Shown: positions 47,798-56,977, numbered from the stretch's first letter. The stretch is 64,000 nt of DNA from JASGIT01 sp047601665 (GCA_047601665.1 JASGIT010000001.1:186001-250000), one strand, 5' to 3'. The notes: generated from the letters alone by a model not told the origin. Program-made: numbers and translations.

Positions 47798-49598
47798 GGG
47801 CCGCCTCCGCATTGGCTGCTGGCAAAACAAGCTCCTGCTCTGATTCCAGCTGCAGGTTGCGCGCCAGCTTGCGTGCCGCCCAGATGGCGATACCCGCACC
47901 AGCCAGCAGGCTCAGGTCCGTGCCGGCCACCGGCCAATAGGGTTCGAGGAACACCGTCTTGACCAAATGATCGCCGGTGGTGAGCCAGTTCAGGCCTACC
48001 GCCGCCAGCGCCAGCACGGCGATCAGCCAGCACTGTTCGCGCCAGGCGCGCAGGTAGCCGCCCCGGCGCCATACCCGCAGCACCGCGTGCAGCGCGCACA
48101 GCAACCAGATACCGTAGAACGCATACACCTCCAGATCGCGGCTGGCCATGCCCGCCAGCTGGACCCGGTTGTCCAGGTAGCGGTTGGCCACGAGGAAGGC
48201 ACCGGTCGCCGCCACGATGCCGGTGACCGACGCGATGGTCAGCGCGTTCATCAGCGCAACGTTGGCCTGCGTGGCGCGCTTGCCTTTGTTGCGCGACTGC
48301 GTCCAGTGCATCAGGCCCGTGGCAATCATCACGCAGGTGCCCAGCCCGCCAATGAAGTACAGCCAGCGCAGCAGCCAGTGCCTGAACTGCAGGTAGTGCA
48401 GCCCGCCGACGAAGTTCCACACGTTGACCGTCGGCGATGCCTGGAACGGCGCCAGCGGCTCGCCCGTGGCCAGGGAGAAGCGCTGGTTGTCGATGGATTT
48501 GGTGACGGTGTCTTCGCTGCCCTGCCGCAGTGCGACGACGCCGCCGGCATTGCCGGGGTTGCTGACGCGGACCATGTAGACCGAGCCCGGTCCCCAGGAA
48601 CGTTCGGCGGCGGCGATCATCGGGTCGATCGGTGCCATGCCGGCCGGCTGCCCGGCCTTCGGCGGCTTGACTCGCCCCAGGGCCTGGGCCAGGAACTGGC
48701 GCCGCGCGGGGTTCTGGGCGCGCTCACCCCTGGCTTCGCCTTCGCCCCCAGCTTCGGCTTCGGCCCTGGCCATACCCTGCCGTTCGGCCCGGCGCTCGGC
48801 GCGCTGCCCGGCGCTCTGTTCAGTAGAGGCTGTGGCCCGCCCTGCTTCGTCTCGTCGAACGCGGCGCTGCGCGGACTCGGGCCGGGCCGCCGCGGCAGCG
48901 GCAACCTGGGTGGCGGCTGGACGGAAGACGGCACCCGGAGCCTGCGGGAAATAGATCAGGTGCTCGATCATCACCCCCGACAGCGTGATGATGATCGCAA
49001 ACGGCAACAGCACAACCCCCGTCACGTTGTGCACGTCCAGGTTGGCCCGGCCGAAGCTGCGAAACAGCCTGAACGTGAAGAACTCGGCGAATATCTTGCG
49101 GTGGATCACGATCCCCGATACCAGCAGGCACAACATGCCCATGCTGGCGATACCCACCAGCCATGCGCCCACGTCTTTGCCGCCGCGCATCGTCAGGTTG
49201 TGGTGGAACGGGTAGATGAAGTTGCTCGCGCCCCGGGTATTCGATGCGCCCAGCGCCTCCAGCGTGGCGGGATGCAGGCGGTCGCGCGTAGGAATGTGCG
49301 ATGCCGGGGAGTCGTGCCCCAGCATCAGGTACGGCTGGCGCTCGCTGGGCAGCAGGATGCTCCAGGCAGTGGATTGCGGCGCACGTTCGGCCAGCAAGGG
49401 CATGATGTCCCGGTCCACCGACAGCTTGGGAGCGCCATCCAGGCGGATGCGCGTGACCGGCATCATCCAGCGGTCGATCTCCTTGTCGAACACGGACAGC
49501 GTGCCGGTCCAGAAGATCGCGAACAGCAAGGCGCTCAGCACCAAGCCAGCCCAGGTATGGACAGGGTCCATCCGGGTGCGGAATCCGATTTTCTTCAT
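47790..49598 (-). CDS. PepSY-associated TM protein (putative siderophore-iron reductase component)
   Basis: 602-aa inner-membrane protein with PepSY_TM architecture: TM near the N-terminus (VHTWAGLVLSALLFAIFWTG), periplasmic PepSY segment, HHNLTMRGGKDVGAWLVG, further TM helices, and a C-terminal helix cluster. Residues about 255-325 are a charged Ala/Arg/Glu insertion (RRVRRDEAGRATASTEQ, AERRAERQGMARAEAEAGGE) predicted disordered. Relatives in FecIR/receptor operons are thought to help release iron from siderophores. ATG 49598 is the start by the MKKIGFRTRMD context. Confidence 0.85.
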   Translation of the reverse strand: MKKIGFRTRMDPVHTWAGLVLSALLFAIFWTGTLSVFDKEIDRWMMPVTRIRLDGAPKLSVDRDIMPLLAERAPQSTAWSILLPSERQPYLMLGHDSPASHIPTRDRLHPATLEALGASNTRGASNFIYPFHHNLTMRGGKDVGAWLVGIASMGMLCLLVSGIVIHRKIFAEFFTFRLFRSFGRANLDVHNVTGVVLLPFAIIITLSGVMIEHLIYFPQAPGAVFRPAATQVAAAAAARPESAQRRVRRDEAGRATASTEQSAGQRAERRAERQGMARAEAEAGGEGEARGERAQNPARRQFLAQALGRVKPPKAGQPAGMAPIDPMIAAAERSWGPGSVYMVRVSNPGNAGGVVALRQGSEDTVTKSIDNQRFSLATGEPLAPFQASPTVNVWNFVGGLHYLQFRHWLLRWLYFIGGLGTCVMIATGLMHWTQSRNKGKRATQANVALMNALTIASVTGIVAATGAFLVANRYLDNRVQLAGMASRDLEVYAFYGIWLLCALHAVLRVWRRGGYLRAWREQCWLIAVLALAAVGLNWLTTGDHLVKTVFLEPYWPVAGTDLSLLAGAGIAIWAARKLARNLQLESEQELVLPAANAEAAHV

Positions 49599-49951
49599 GC
49601 CGCGGCTCCCATCATCCAAGTGGCGAGAAATGCCAGGCCCGCCAGCCCGGCCATGCACAACCAGGCGCGCATGGCGCCGTGGCGCGAAAACGCCCAGAGC
49701 GCCATGGCCCACAAGTACACAAAGCCGGCCATGCTCGCAGCCATCACGGCGTCGGCCTGCGCCATGCCCAGGCGGTGAAGCAACATGCCGCTCGCCTCCA
49801 CCAGCCAGGCACTGGCCTGATAGGCCAGCAGGCAGATGCCGATGGCGTGCGCCACCCAGCCTGCGCGAGCCACGGCAGCCGAGGCGGATGTCTTGCCGGC
49901 TGCCTTGCTTGATGCCCCGCTAGGCGCGGGCACGGTATTCGGTAGGGTCAT
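49595..49951 (-). CDS. DUF3649 inner-membrane protein
   Basis: 118 aa with three TM segments after an Ala/Ser-rich N-terminus. Located directly after the TonB receptor and overlapping the PepSY gene by 4 bp, as in iron-uptake operons. Family function unknown; probably an accessory of the siderophore-iron reductase. Confidence 0.8.
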   Translation of the reverse strand: MTLPNTVPAPSGASSKAAGKTSASAAVARAGWVAHAIGICLLAYQASAWLVEASGMLLHRLGMAQADAVMAASMAGFVYLWAMALWAFSRHGAMRAWLCMAGLAGLAFLATWMMGAAA

Positions 49952-49961
49952 GTGGTGCTCC

Positions 49962-52406
49962 TCAGAAGCGCGCCTTGAGGCTGGCGTAGTAGCTGCGCCC
50001 GCGCTCCGAATAACGGTAGGCGCCGGTGTCGTTCGTCACCTTGAAGCGCTTCTGGTTGGTGATGTTGTCGATCGTGAAATTGAAGGTGAGAGAGCGGCTG
50101 ATCGCCCAGCCCAGGCCCGCATCGAGGGTGACCAAGTCCTTGTCGCTGTTGCTGACGGTGTTGTTTTCGAAGCTGACCGTGGTGAGATGGCCTTCGTAGT
50201 TCAGCCGCAAAAAGCTGGAGAGCCCATTGCCGGGGCGGTAGTCCAGCGTCACCGAACCGTTGTGCTTGGGAATGCCGACCAGCGCATTGCCGTCGAGCAG
50301 CGCCAGCGTTTCGCCGAAGGCGCGGGGGCCGGCCGGAGTGTTGATCGTCACGTTGCCAGCGTTGATGCGCGAATGGGTATAGGTGTAGCTACCCTTGAGG
50401 GCCAGGGCCTTGTCGATGGTCCAGCGCCCGTCGAGCTCGATGCCGCGGATCTGCGCGTCGCGCATGTTCAGCCAGGTGCCCCAGAGGGGACAGAAGCGGG
50501 TTCCTGCCGCTCCCGAGGTGCAGGACACGGTCTGCCTGCCGCCATTGCCGTCGTCGAAGGCGTAGGCGTTGGTGTTGATGATTTTGTTGTCGAAGCGGTT
50601 GTAGAACAGCGTCAGGCTGCCGCTCAGCGACTCGCTCGCGTAGTGCGAGCCGATCTCGAAATTGCGGCTTTTCTCGGGCTGCAGATCGGGGTTGCCGACG
50701 ATCAGGAACTGGCTGGTGCCCCCGCCACGCTGCGAAGCCGTGGTGCCGTCGATCTGCGTGATCTTCGGGCTCTTGTAGCCGGAGGAAAGGCCTCCCTTGA
50801 ATGTCCAGTGCTCGTCGTGGTTGTAGACCAGGTAGGTCCTCGGCGAGAACTGCTTGCCGAAGAAATCGTTGTCGGTAAGGCGTCCGCCCAGGGTCAGGAA
50901 CAGCTTCTGGTTCACCAGTTCCCATTCGTCCTCGACGAAATAGGCCCGTTCCGTGACACTGCGCGTGCCGTAGCTGCCGCTGAGTCCGCCGCCCAGGTCG
51001 TTGTTCGTGAGCCTGTCGTTCGTCCACTGCGCGCCGACGCTCAGCATGTGGCTGCCGATGCCGGTCACGAACTTGGCATCGCCCACCTTGTTCGTCGAGC
51101 CGGTTGTGTACGTGGCATTGGAGGGATAGGTGAGCCGTTCGTAGTCTTCCTGGTAGTACTTCAGTTCCAGCCTGCCCAGGCCGAAGCGCCCGGTGTAGGC
51201 GGCGCCCCAGTTGCGGCGCTCCCATTCGCGGTCCGCAATGCTGGCGCCCGGCAGCAAGGTTCCGCCCGCGGTGCCGGTGTAGTGCTGGCTGGATTTCGAG
51301 AAATTCAGGGTCAGGTCATGGTCGCGGTGCGGCGTGAAGCGCAGCTTGCCGCCCAGGGTGTTCTTCGTCGATTCCTGGTAGCCGCCGTAGTAGCTGTCCT
51401 CGTCCTGGTGCGTCCCGTTGCCCCACAGGGACAGGCCGAGCAGGTCTTTGGCGATGGGCCCCGAGAGATAGAAATCCTTCTGGTTCTGGCTGCCCATGGA
51501 CCCGCTGTCCGGAGCCCGGAAGCCATAGCCGACGCTGCCGCCCCATTTCTCGGGCGTCTTCTTGGTGATGACGTTGATGATGCCGCCCATCGCATCGCTG
51601 CCGTAGAGCGAACTCATCGGCCCGCGGACCACTTCGATGCGCTCGATCGACTCCAGCGGCGGAATGAAGTTGCTGTCCAGGTCCTCGTTGTTCAGTTCCC
51701 GGGGATTGCCCGTCTCCGAACGCACCCGCATACCGTCGACCAGGATCAGCGTATAGCCTTTTTCCATGCCGCGGATCGAGATGCCGCTCTGCCGGCCGGA
51801 GCCGATCACGGCGACGCCCGGAACCTCGCGCGCGATGTCCTGCAGCGAACTGAACTGCTTGTTCTCAAGTTCCTCGCTTTTGATGACGCTGATGCTGGCG
51901 GGCGCATTGCGGATGTCCTGTTCGAAGCCGGCGGCGCTGACGACCTTGACCTCGGCCAGCGTGGCAGCCGGCTCAGCCTCCACGGCGGCTGGTGGCACCG
52001 GTGCGGAGGCGCCGGGCGCCTGCGCCGCGAGCACGTAACCCGCTGGCGTGCGCCTGGCCTGGTAGCCGCTGCCCTGCAGCAGCCGGCGCAAGCCTTCTTC
52101 CACCGTCACCCCGCCCTTCAGGCCTGCGGTGGTCTTGCCCCTGATGCTGTCGGCATCCATCACCATGGCCACGCCGGTCTGCAATGCAAACCGGTTCAGC
52201 GCATCGGCCAGCGGGCCGGCGGGAACGTCGACGTTCACGATGGCCTCCGAAGCCTGCGCCTGCACGGGCGGCACGCATACCCAGCCGCCAGCCATGGCGA
52301 AACAAGCCATATGCACCGCCAGCGCCACGGGGCGAAGGCCGGCGATGAAGGCGCGGCGTGGTGGAGCAGCGTGGCGCAGCGCGGCCTCGCCCAAAGCTGG
52401 GGACAT
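49962..52406 (-). CDS. TonB-dependent siderophore receptor with STN signalling domain
   Basis: 814 aa. Long signal region to about residue 52, STN domain (EAIVNVDVPAGPLADALNRF, about 54-105), plug (ISVIKSEELENKQFSSLQDIAREVPGV, GIIN VITKKT context) and 22-strand barrel ending YASLKARF. The STN domain relays substrate occupancy to FecR, so the receptor controls its own transcription. The plug motif RGMEKGYTLILVDGMRV resembles catecholate-type (FepA/BfrA) receptors. GAGGAACC lies before the ATG. Confidence 0.9.
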   Translation of the reverse strand: MSPALGEAALRHAAPPRRAFIAGLRPVALAVHMACFAMAGGWVCVPPVQAQASEAIVNVDVPAGPLADALNRFALQTGVAMVMDADSIRGKTTAGLKGGVTVEEGLRRLLQGSGYQARRTPAGYVLAAQAPGASAPVPPAAVEAEPAATLAEVKVVSAAGFEQDIRNAPASISVIKSEELENKQFSSLQDIAREVPGVAVIGSGRQSGISIRGMEKGYTLILVDGMRVRSETGNPRELNNEDLDSNFIPPLESIERIEVVRGPMSSLYGSDAMGGIINVITKKTPEKWGGSVGYGFRAPDSGSMGSQNQKDFYLSGPIAKDLLGLSLWGNGTHQDEDSYYGGYQESTKNTLGGKLRFTPHRDHDLTLNFSKSSQHYTGTAGGTLLPGASIADREWERRNWGAAYTGRFGLGRLELKYYQEDYERLTYPSNATYTTGSTNKVGDAKFVTGIGSHMLSVGAQWTNDRLTNNDLGGGLSGSYGTRSVTERAYFVEDEWELVNQKLFLTLGGRLTDNDFFGKQFSPRTYLVYNHDEHWTFKGGLSSGYKSPKITQIDGTTASQRGGGTSQFLIVGNPDLQPEKSRNFEIGSHYASESLSGSLTLFYNRFDNKIINTNAYAFDDGNGGRQTVSCTSGAAGTRFCPLWGTWLNMRDAQIRGIELDGRWTIDKALALKGSYTYTHSRINAGNVTINTPAGPRAFGETLALLDGNALVGIPKHNGSVTLDYRPGNGLSSFLRLNYEGHLTTVSFENNTVSNSDKDLVTLDAGLGWAISRSLTFNFTIDNITNQKRFKVTNDTGAYRYSERGRSYYASLKARF

Positions 52407-52672
52407 GTTCGGTTCCTCTAGGATCAATGCAACAGGGATGTGGGCTGGCACTGGCGTGCCGCCCCCGAGAACCGGAACTGGCTGGGCTAGACCCTTTCAG
52501 GGCGCTTTCAGGGCGCTGGAGGAAATGCATTCCTCCACGCCTGCGCGGCATCAGATCACCGGGCGGTCCGATTTCTTCGTCTTCATGGGCATTGACGGAC
52601 GAGAACGCAAAAGTGGAACCATGGACTGCAAATTTTTTTCCGCGATGCGCCCTTGCAGGATGCCGCACACGT
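52407..52672 (-). promoter_or_regulatory. Leader of the receptor gene
   Basis: 266-bp gap between fecR and the receptor. It holds a hairpin with arms GGAGGAA / TTCCTCC (52518-52536, loop ATGCA) and a tandem CTTTCAGGGCG at about 52493-52515. This is the expected site of the ECF-sigma-dependent promoter, but I could not fix a -35/-10 pair. Confidence 0.45.
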
Positions 52673-53683
52673 TCAAGGAGCCCGATCGACGAGCACTATC
52701 CACGGGGTCAGGGTGCGCACCCGCAACTGCGGGAAGTTGTCCGCCAGCAGCCGCAGCGCGCGGTTGGTGTCGTCCAGCGGCAAGACGGCGGAGACCCGGA
52801 TGTCCTTGAGCCTCTCGCGCTCATAGCGGATGAAGCCGCTGCGGTTGCGGGCCAACTCGTCCAGCACCTCGGGCAAAGGCCGGTCCTTCACCAGCAGCCG
52901 GCGATGCACGAAGGCGTCCTGCGTCTGCGCCGCGTCGATGGCGCCGAGCTTCTCGACGCCCCGGGCCGAGATGCGGACCTGCTCTCCGGCGGAGACCTTG
53001 ACATCCAGGGTGTTCGCGGCGCCAGCCGTGCCCGCGTGGACCAGTGTGGCCGATTCGAGCATGGCCAGCAGCGTTGAGCCCGCTTCACGCCGAACAATGA
53101 AACGTGTGCCAAGCGCGCGGATGCGGCCATCCTCGGTCTCGACCACGAAAGGACGCGCCGCGTCTTTAGCGACCTCGACCAGGATTTCCCCGTTCAGCAG
53201 TTCCACACGGCGCAGGTCGGACGACAGCCGGTAGTTGACCGCACTGGCGGTGCCCAGCGTCAGGTGCGAGCCGTCCGCCAGCCATTGCTGGCGCTGCTCT
53301 CCTGTGGCGGTGCGCAGGTCCGCTGGCGCAAAGGCGTGCAGCGCGAAGACGGCCGGGAGCGCCAACACCAGAACCAGCGACAGCAGGCGCGTGGCGCGCC
53401 GGGCGCCCCGGGGGCGTATCGCCGGTGCATCGACCACGGCGCTGAGCGCTGCGCGGGCCGGCCTGCGCGGGCCCTCGCCACGCAGGCTGCGGGTCTGGTC
53501 AATGAAGCGCTCCATGGCGGCGGCGGCCGCAGCGTGCCGTGGATCGGCGCGCTTCCACGCCTCGAAGCCGACGCGGACCTGCTCGCGCTCGGCAGGATCA
53601 TCGGCCGACAGGCGCACGATCCAGTCGGCTGCGGCCTGGGCGATGCCGTCGCCATCCAGGCCCGTGGGGGAGCGGTCGATCAT
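52673..53683 (-). CDS. FecR-family anti-sigma/sensor protein
   Basis: 336 aa. N-terminal DUF4880-type cytosolic sigma-binding helices (IAQAAADWIVRLSADDPAERE..., FEAWKRADPRHAAAAAAMERF), one TM (LLSLVLVLALPAVFALHAF, about 100-118), periplasmic FecR domain (WLADGSHLTLGTASAVNYRL) and C-terminal secretin/TonB-like STN-binding domain (RPLPEVLDELARNRSGFIRY). It transmits the receptor signal to the ECF sigma factor. 5 bp downstream of the sigma gene. Confidence 0.92.
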   Translation of the reverse strand: MIDRSPTGLDGDGIAQAAADWIVRLSADDPAEREQVRVGFEAWKRADPRHAAAAAAMERFIDQTRSLRGEGPRRPARAALSAVVDAPAIRPRGARRATRLLSLVLVLALPAVFALHAFAPADLRTATGEQRQQWLADGSHLTLGTASAVNYRLSSDLRRVELLNGEILVEVAKDAARPFVVETEDGRIRALGTRFIVRREAGSTLLAMLESATLVHAGTAGAANTLDVKVSAGEQVRISARGVEKLGAIDAAQTQDAFVHRRLLVKDRPLPEVLDELARNRSGFIRYERERLKDIRVSAVLPLDDTNRALRLLADNFPQLRVRTLTPWIVLVDRAP

Positions 53684-53688
53684 GTCTG

Positions 53689-54204
53689 TCAGCGCTCCAG
53701 GCGGCTGCATTGCAGCAGCACCTGGGCCAGGTATTTCTGCACCATTTTTGTGGAAACGCCCAACTCCGCGGCCACGGTGGCCAGGGTCTCCCCGTCCAGG
53801 TAGTGGCGCACGAAGGCCGCGCGCGCCTTGGGCGACACGGCTGTGAGCACGGCGCTCAACTGTGCCAAGGCCTCCAGCGCGATCGCGATCTGCTCGGGGG
53901 ACGGGTAACCCTCGCATTGCTCGGCAAGCGCGGCCAGTTCGGCCAGGTAGGCCTGCTCGATGCGCTCGCGCCGCACCTCGTCGACGATCAGCCGCTTGGC
54001 GATGGTGGTGAGCCAGGCGCGCGGCTGCTCCACGCCGCACATCGCATCGCGCACCGCGAGAACCCGCAGGAAAGTGTTCTGCGCCATGTCGGCCGCGCGG
54101 TGAGGGCAGCCCAGCTTGCGACGAAGCCAGCCATAGAGCCAGCCATGGTGGTCACTGTACAGCGCATGAACATCGCTCTGCGGAGCGAACTTGGCAGCAG
54201 ACAA
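53689..54204 (-). CDS. FecI-type ECF sigma factor
   Basis: 171-aa group IV sigma-70. Region 2 (LYSDHHGWLYGWLRRKLGCPHRAADMAQNTFLRVL) and region 4 HTH (LATVAAELGVSTKMVQKYLAQVL). Directs transcription of the downstream receptor operon. A Fur-like box precedes it, so iron status should control its expression. Confidence 0.92.
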   Translation of the reverse strand: MSAAKFAPQSDVHALYSDHHGWLYGWLRRKLGCPHRAADMAQNTFLRVLAVRDAMCGVEQPRAWLTTIAKRLIVDEVRRERIEQAYLAELAALAEQCEGYPSPEQIAIALEALAQLSAVLTAVSPKARAAFVRHYLDGETLATVAAELGVSTKMVQKYLAQVLLQCSRLER

Positions 54205-54239
54205 GGCTCCCTCCCTTTTCAGCGGCCCATTTAAAATTG

Positions 54240-54262
54240 AATGAAAATGATTCTTATTATAA
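54240..54262 (-). promoter_or_regulatory. Fur-like box upstream of the sigma factor
   Basis: AT-rich GAAAATGATTCTTATTAT (54243-54260) matches the Fur consensus GATAATGATTATCATTATC at most positions. Sits 36-58 bp before the sigma start codon. The rest of 54205-54416 holds the IclR operator candidates. Confidence 0.6.
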
Positions 54263-54381
54263 TCTTAAACCTGTATCCGGAGGTCGGGAATTGCCTTGCT
54301 CCATGGTTTCGGCCACCGCAGGCTTTGGAACAGTCCAGCAAAGTGCCTGGCCGAGGTCATCTTCCCTTGAAAATTTCACTG

Positions 54382-54410
54382 CGTAAAATGCTCTTTTTAC
54401 GTTGCGCAAC
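54382..54410 (+). promoter_or_regulatory. IclR operator candidates
   Basis: Inverted arms CGTAAAA / TTTTACG (54382-54388, 54395-54401) and an overlapping perfect palindrome GTTGCGCAAC (54401-54410), 6 bp before the IclR start. Plausible autoregulatory site. Confidence 0.5.
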
Positions 54411-54416
54411 GCAGCC

Positions 54417-55211
54417 ATGAGAAAGAGCGATTCCGACCTGCCCGCCAAGCCCAGCGTCCAAGTGCTGGAGCGCATGTTCACGCTGATCGACGTGCTGGCC
54501 GCGCGCGAGGAAGCCACCTCGCTCAAGGAGATCAGCGAGCGCTCGGGCCTGCACCCCTCCACGGCCCACCGCATCCTCAACGACCTGGCCGTGGGCCGCT
54601 TCGTGGACCGGCCCGAGGCCGGCAGCTACCGCCTGGGTATGCGCCTGCTGGAGCTGGGCAACCTCGTCAAGGCGCGCCTGAACGTGCGCGACGCGGCGCT
54701 GGGCCCCATGCGCGAGTTGCACCGCCTGACCCAGCAGCCCGTGAACCTGAGCCTGCGCCAGGGCGACGAGATCATCTACGTGGAGCGCGCGTACAGCGAA
54801 CGCTCCGGTATGCAGGTGGTGCGCGCCGTGGGCGGGCGCGCGCCGCTCCACCTGACGTCCGTGGGCAAGCTGTTCCTGGCCATGGAAGACCCGCAGCGCG
54901 TGCGCGCCTACGCCACGCGCACCGGCCTGCCAGGCCACACGCGCAACAGCCTGACCAACCTGCCCGCGCTGGAGCGCGAACTCGCCAAGGCCCGCCAGCT
55001 CGGCACCGCGCGCGACAACGAAGAGCTGGAACTGGGCGTGCGCTGCATGGCCGCGGGCGTGTACGACGACCAGGGCAGGCTGGTGGCAGGCCTGTCCATC
55101 TCCGCGCCCGCCGACCGGCTGGACGAAGGCTGGCTGCCCAAGCTGCAGGCCACGGCGCGCGAAATTTCCACCGCCCTCGGCCACCACGGCGACGGCACTT
55201 CCCCGGAATGA
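54417..55211 (+). CDS. IclR-family transcriptional regulator
   Basis: 264 aa. N-terminal winged HTH (LKEISERSGLHPSTAHRILNDL, about 36-57) and C-terminal GAF-like effector domain (GRAPLHLTSVGKLFLA, LELGVRCMAAGVYDDQG). Usually controls carbon-source catabolism. Its stop overlaps the start of the TonB-domain lipoprotein, an unusual partner. Confidence 0.9.
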   Translation: MRKSDSDLPAKPSVQVLERMFTLIDVLAAREEATSLKEISERSGLHPSTAHRILNDLAVGRFVDRPEAGSYRLGMRLLELGNLVKARLNVRDAALGPMRELHRLTQQPVNLSLRQGDEIIYVERAYSERSGMQVVRAVGGRAPLHLTSVGKLFLAMEDPQRVRAYATRTGLPGHTRNSLTNLPALERELAKARQLGTARDNEELELGVRCMAAGVYDDQGRLVAGLSISAPADRLDEGWLPKLQATAREISTALGHHGDGTSPE

Positions 55212-55669
55212 CCATGACGAAGAAACTGCTCCCCGCCCTGCTGCTGGGCCTTGCCGGCCTGAGCGCCTTGACCGGCTGCGGCTCCAGCCCGGACAGCGCC
55301 CCGCGCGGCGCCGACGCCACCGAGGCCGACGCCACCACCTACCGCCAGGGCCAGGCGCTCCAGCAGCTGCGCGCCCAGATCACCCCGCCGCTGGACGAGC
55401 CGCTGCGCCTGCTCGACTTCGCCGAGCCGCGCTACCCCTCGTTCCTGCTGAGCGACAACTCGCCCAGCGCGCGCGGCAACGTGACCGTCTCGTTCGAGAT
55501 ACTGCCCAGCGGCTACGTCGGCGCCGCCAAGGCCCTGCCCGGCCCCCAGAACGATGCGCTGAACCAGCCCGCGGTGGACGCCATCCGCCACTGGCGCTTC
55601 GCGCCGATCAAGCGCGGCGGCAAGCCCGCGCGCCTGTTCCTGCAGCAAACCTTCCGCATGGAGCCTTGA
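55208..55669 (+). CDS. TonB C-terminal-domain lipoprotein
   Basis: 153 aa. Lipoprotein signal with lipobox (LSALTGC), short linker, then a TonB C-terminal fold (PRYPSFLLSDNSPSARGNVTVSFEI...VDAIRHWRFAPIKRGGKPA). Lacks the N-terminal TM that couples TonB to ExbBD, so it is unlikely to energise transport by itself. Start 55208 or 55214. Confidence 0.83.
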   Translation: MTMTKKLLPALLLGLAGLSALTGCGSSPDSAPRGADATEADATTYRQGQALQQLRAQITPPLDEPLRLLDFAEPRYPSFLLSDNSPSARGNVTVSFEILPSGYVGAAKALPGPQNDALNQPAVDAIRHWRFAPIKRGGKPARLFLQQTFRMEP

Positions 55670-55673
55670 AGGA

Positions 55674-55726
55674 AAAATAGCCGCCAGCGCTTATTCATCA
55701 AGCGCTGGCAGCTATTATTTTGAGAG
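55674..55726 (+). repeat. Dispersed palindromic repeat, copy 9 (best palindrome)
   Basis: AAATAGCCGCCAGCGCTT, loop ATTCATC, AAGCGCTGGCAGCTATTATT: 16 of 17 arm bases pair and T-rich flanks follow. Between the convergent TonB-domain and molbindin genes, where it could serve as a bidirectional terminator. Confidence 0.85.
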
Positions 55727-55737
55727 TAAAAAGCGGC

Positions 55738-55950
55738 TTACTCGTCCACGGCGACCATCACGGACGACGCCTTGATCACACCGTAGGCCGGCTTGCCCAC
55801 CTGCAGGCCCAGCGCATCCGCCGAGGTGGTGGTGATGCTGGAGGTGATCTGCACGCCGGGCGCGATTTCCAGCGTGACCTCGGTGGACACCGGGCCGCGC
55901 ACGATGGACACCACCTTGCCGGACAGAACGTTGCGGGCGCTGATTTTCAT
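55738..55950 (-). CDS. Molbindin (single TOBE/Mop domain)
   Basis: 70-aa protein that is a single Mop/TOBE repeat (KISARNVLSGKVVSIVRGPV STEVTLEIAPG context, ITTTSADALGLQVGKPAYGVIKASSVMV). Family members bind molybdate or tungstate as oligomers for storage. AAGGAG precedes the start. No modABC genes nearby. Confidence 0.9.
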   Translation of the reverse strand: MKISARNVLSGKVVSIVRGPVSTEVTLEIAPGVQITSSITTTSADALGLQVGKPAYGVIKASSVMVAVDE

Positions 55951-56026
55951 GGGGAACTCCTTCACAGATAAGGCGGCGATGGTGGCACAAAGCGCCCCGC
56001 CCGCCACGCCCGGCGGCGTATAGCGG

Positions 56027-56935
56027 CTATACGGCACGTTTGGGTGCCTGCGGCCCGCCGCGCGCGGCCACCACGGTGCGTGCGCAATCGACCAGCGCCT
56101 GGATCAACGGCAGCCGCGCCGAGGCACGCAGCCAGATCACGCCAAAGCGCCGCTGTTCGGGCGGCTGGTCGGGCAGCGGCAGGCGCGCCACGCCCTGGCT
56201 GTCGGGCAGGTTCAGCGCCGTGTCGGGCACCAGGGCCACGCCCAGGCCCTTGTCCACCATCATCGCGATCGCCACGAGCGAACTGAGCTCCAGCCGTTCG
56301 CGCGGCGTGATCTGCGCGGCGCGCAGGTAGCGTTCCACCATCTGGCCGCCGCCCAGGCTGCGGTCGTAGCGGATGAGCGGCTGCTGGCGCAGCAGGTCGT
56401 GCGGCGGCAGGTGCGCGAGGCGGCGCGGCGCGAGCAGCACCAGGGTCTCCTCGCGCAGCAGCGTCCAGTCAAACGTCTTGGCGAGCGCGAACGGCGGGTA
56501 CAGGCACACGGCGGCGTCGAGCCGCCCCTGCTGCACCGCCTGGTACAACTGGCGCGTGTTGCCCGATTCGAGAAACACCTTCACCTCCGGGCAGCGCGCC
56601 ACGAAGCCCGCCAGGATGTCCGGCAGCAGGCTGTGCAACGCAGTGTTGATGGTGCCGATCACCAGTTCGCCCGCCGCCCCCGCCGCATTCACATGCGTTC
56701 TGGCCTGGGCCAGTTCGCGCAGCAGCGCGGGCGCGCTGTGGGCCAGGCGGTGGCCTGCGGGCGTGGGCAGCACGGTGCGTCCCGCGCGGGCCAGCAGCGG
56801 CGCGGCGAATTCGCGCTCCAGGTTCTGGACCTGCTGCGCCACGGCGGCGGGGGTGATGCCCAGCTGCCGCGCCGCTTCGGCCAGCGAGCCGGTCTGCACG
56901 ACGAGCAGGAAACTTTCAAGATAGCTGGTTTCCAT
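56027..56935 (-). CDS. LysR-family transcriptional regulator
   Basis: 302 aa. N-terminal HTH (SYLESFLLVVQTGSLAEAARQLGITPAAVAQQVQNLE) and a type 2 periplasmic-binding effector domain. Divergent from the CitE-like gene across a 70-bp gap that holds a clear dyad, so it probably regulates the catabolic operon. METSYL start preferred; ATG 56959 is possible. Confidence 0.92.
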   Translation of the reverse strand: METSYLESFLLVVQTGSLAEAARQLGITPAAVAQQVQNLEREFAAPLLARAGRTVLPTPAGHRLAHSAPALLRELAQARTHVNAAGAAGELVIGTINTALHSLLPDILAGFVARCPEVKVFLESGNTRQLYQAVQQGRLDAAVCLYPPFALAKTFDWTLLREETLVLLAPRRLAHLPPHDLLRQQPLIRYDRSLGGGQMVERYLRAAQITPRERLELSSLVAIAMMVDKGLGVALVPDTALNLPDSQGVARLPLPDQPPEQRRFGVIWLRASARLPLIQALVDCARTVVAARGGPQAPKRAV

Positions 56936-56947
56936 GGTTTTTCCATC

Positions 56948-56977
56948 GTTTGAAAGCATATTTTCTATGCTTCAAAC
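56948..56977 (+). promoter_or_regulatory. LysR operator dyad
   Basis: GTTTGAAAGCAT (56948-56959) and ATGCTTCAAAC (56967-56977) form a long inverted repeat with a one-base bulge, including T-N11-A type spacing, between the divergent regulator and the operon. Confidence 0.7.

Noticed and set aside
55948..55963. Identical AGGAGTTCCCCATG context in the porin and molbindin genes
   Set aside because: Fourteen shared bases around a start codon may be chance plus Shine-Dalgarno constraint; no further similarity extends either way.
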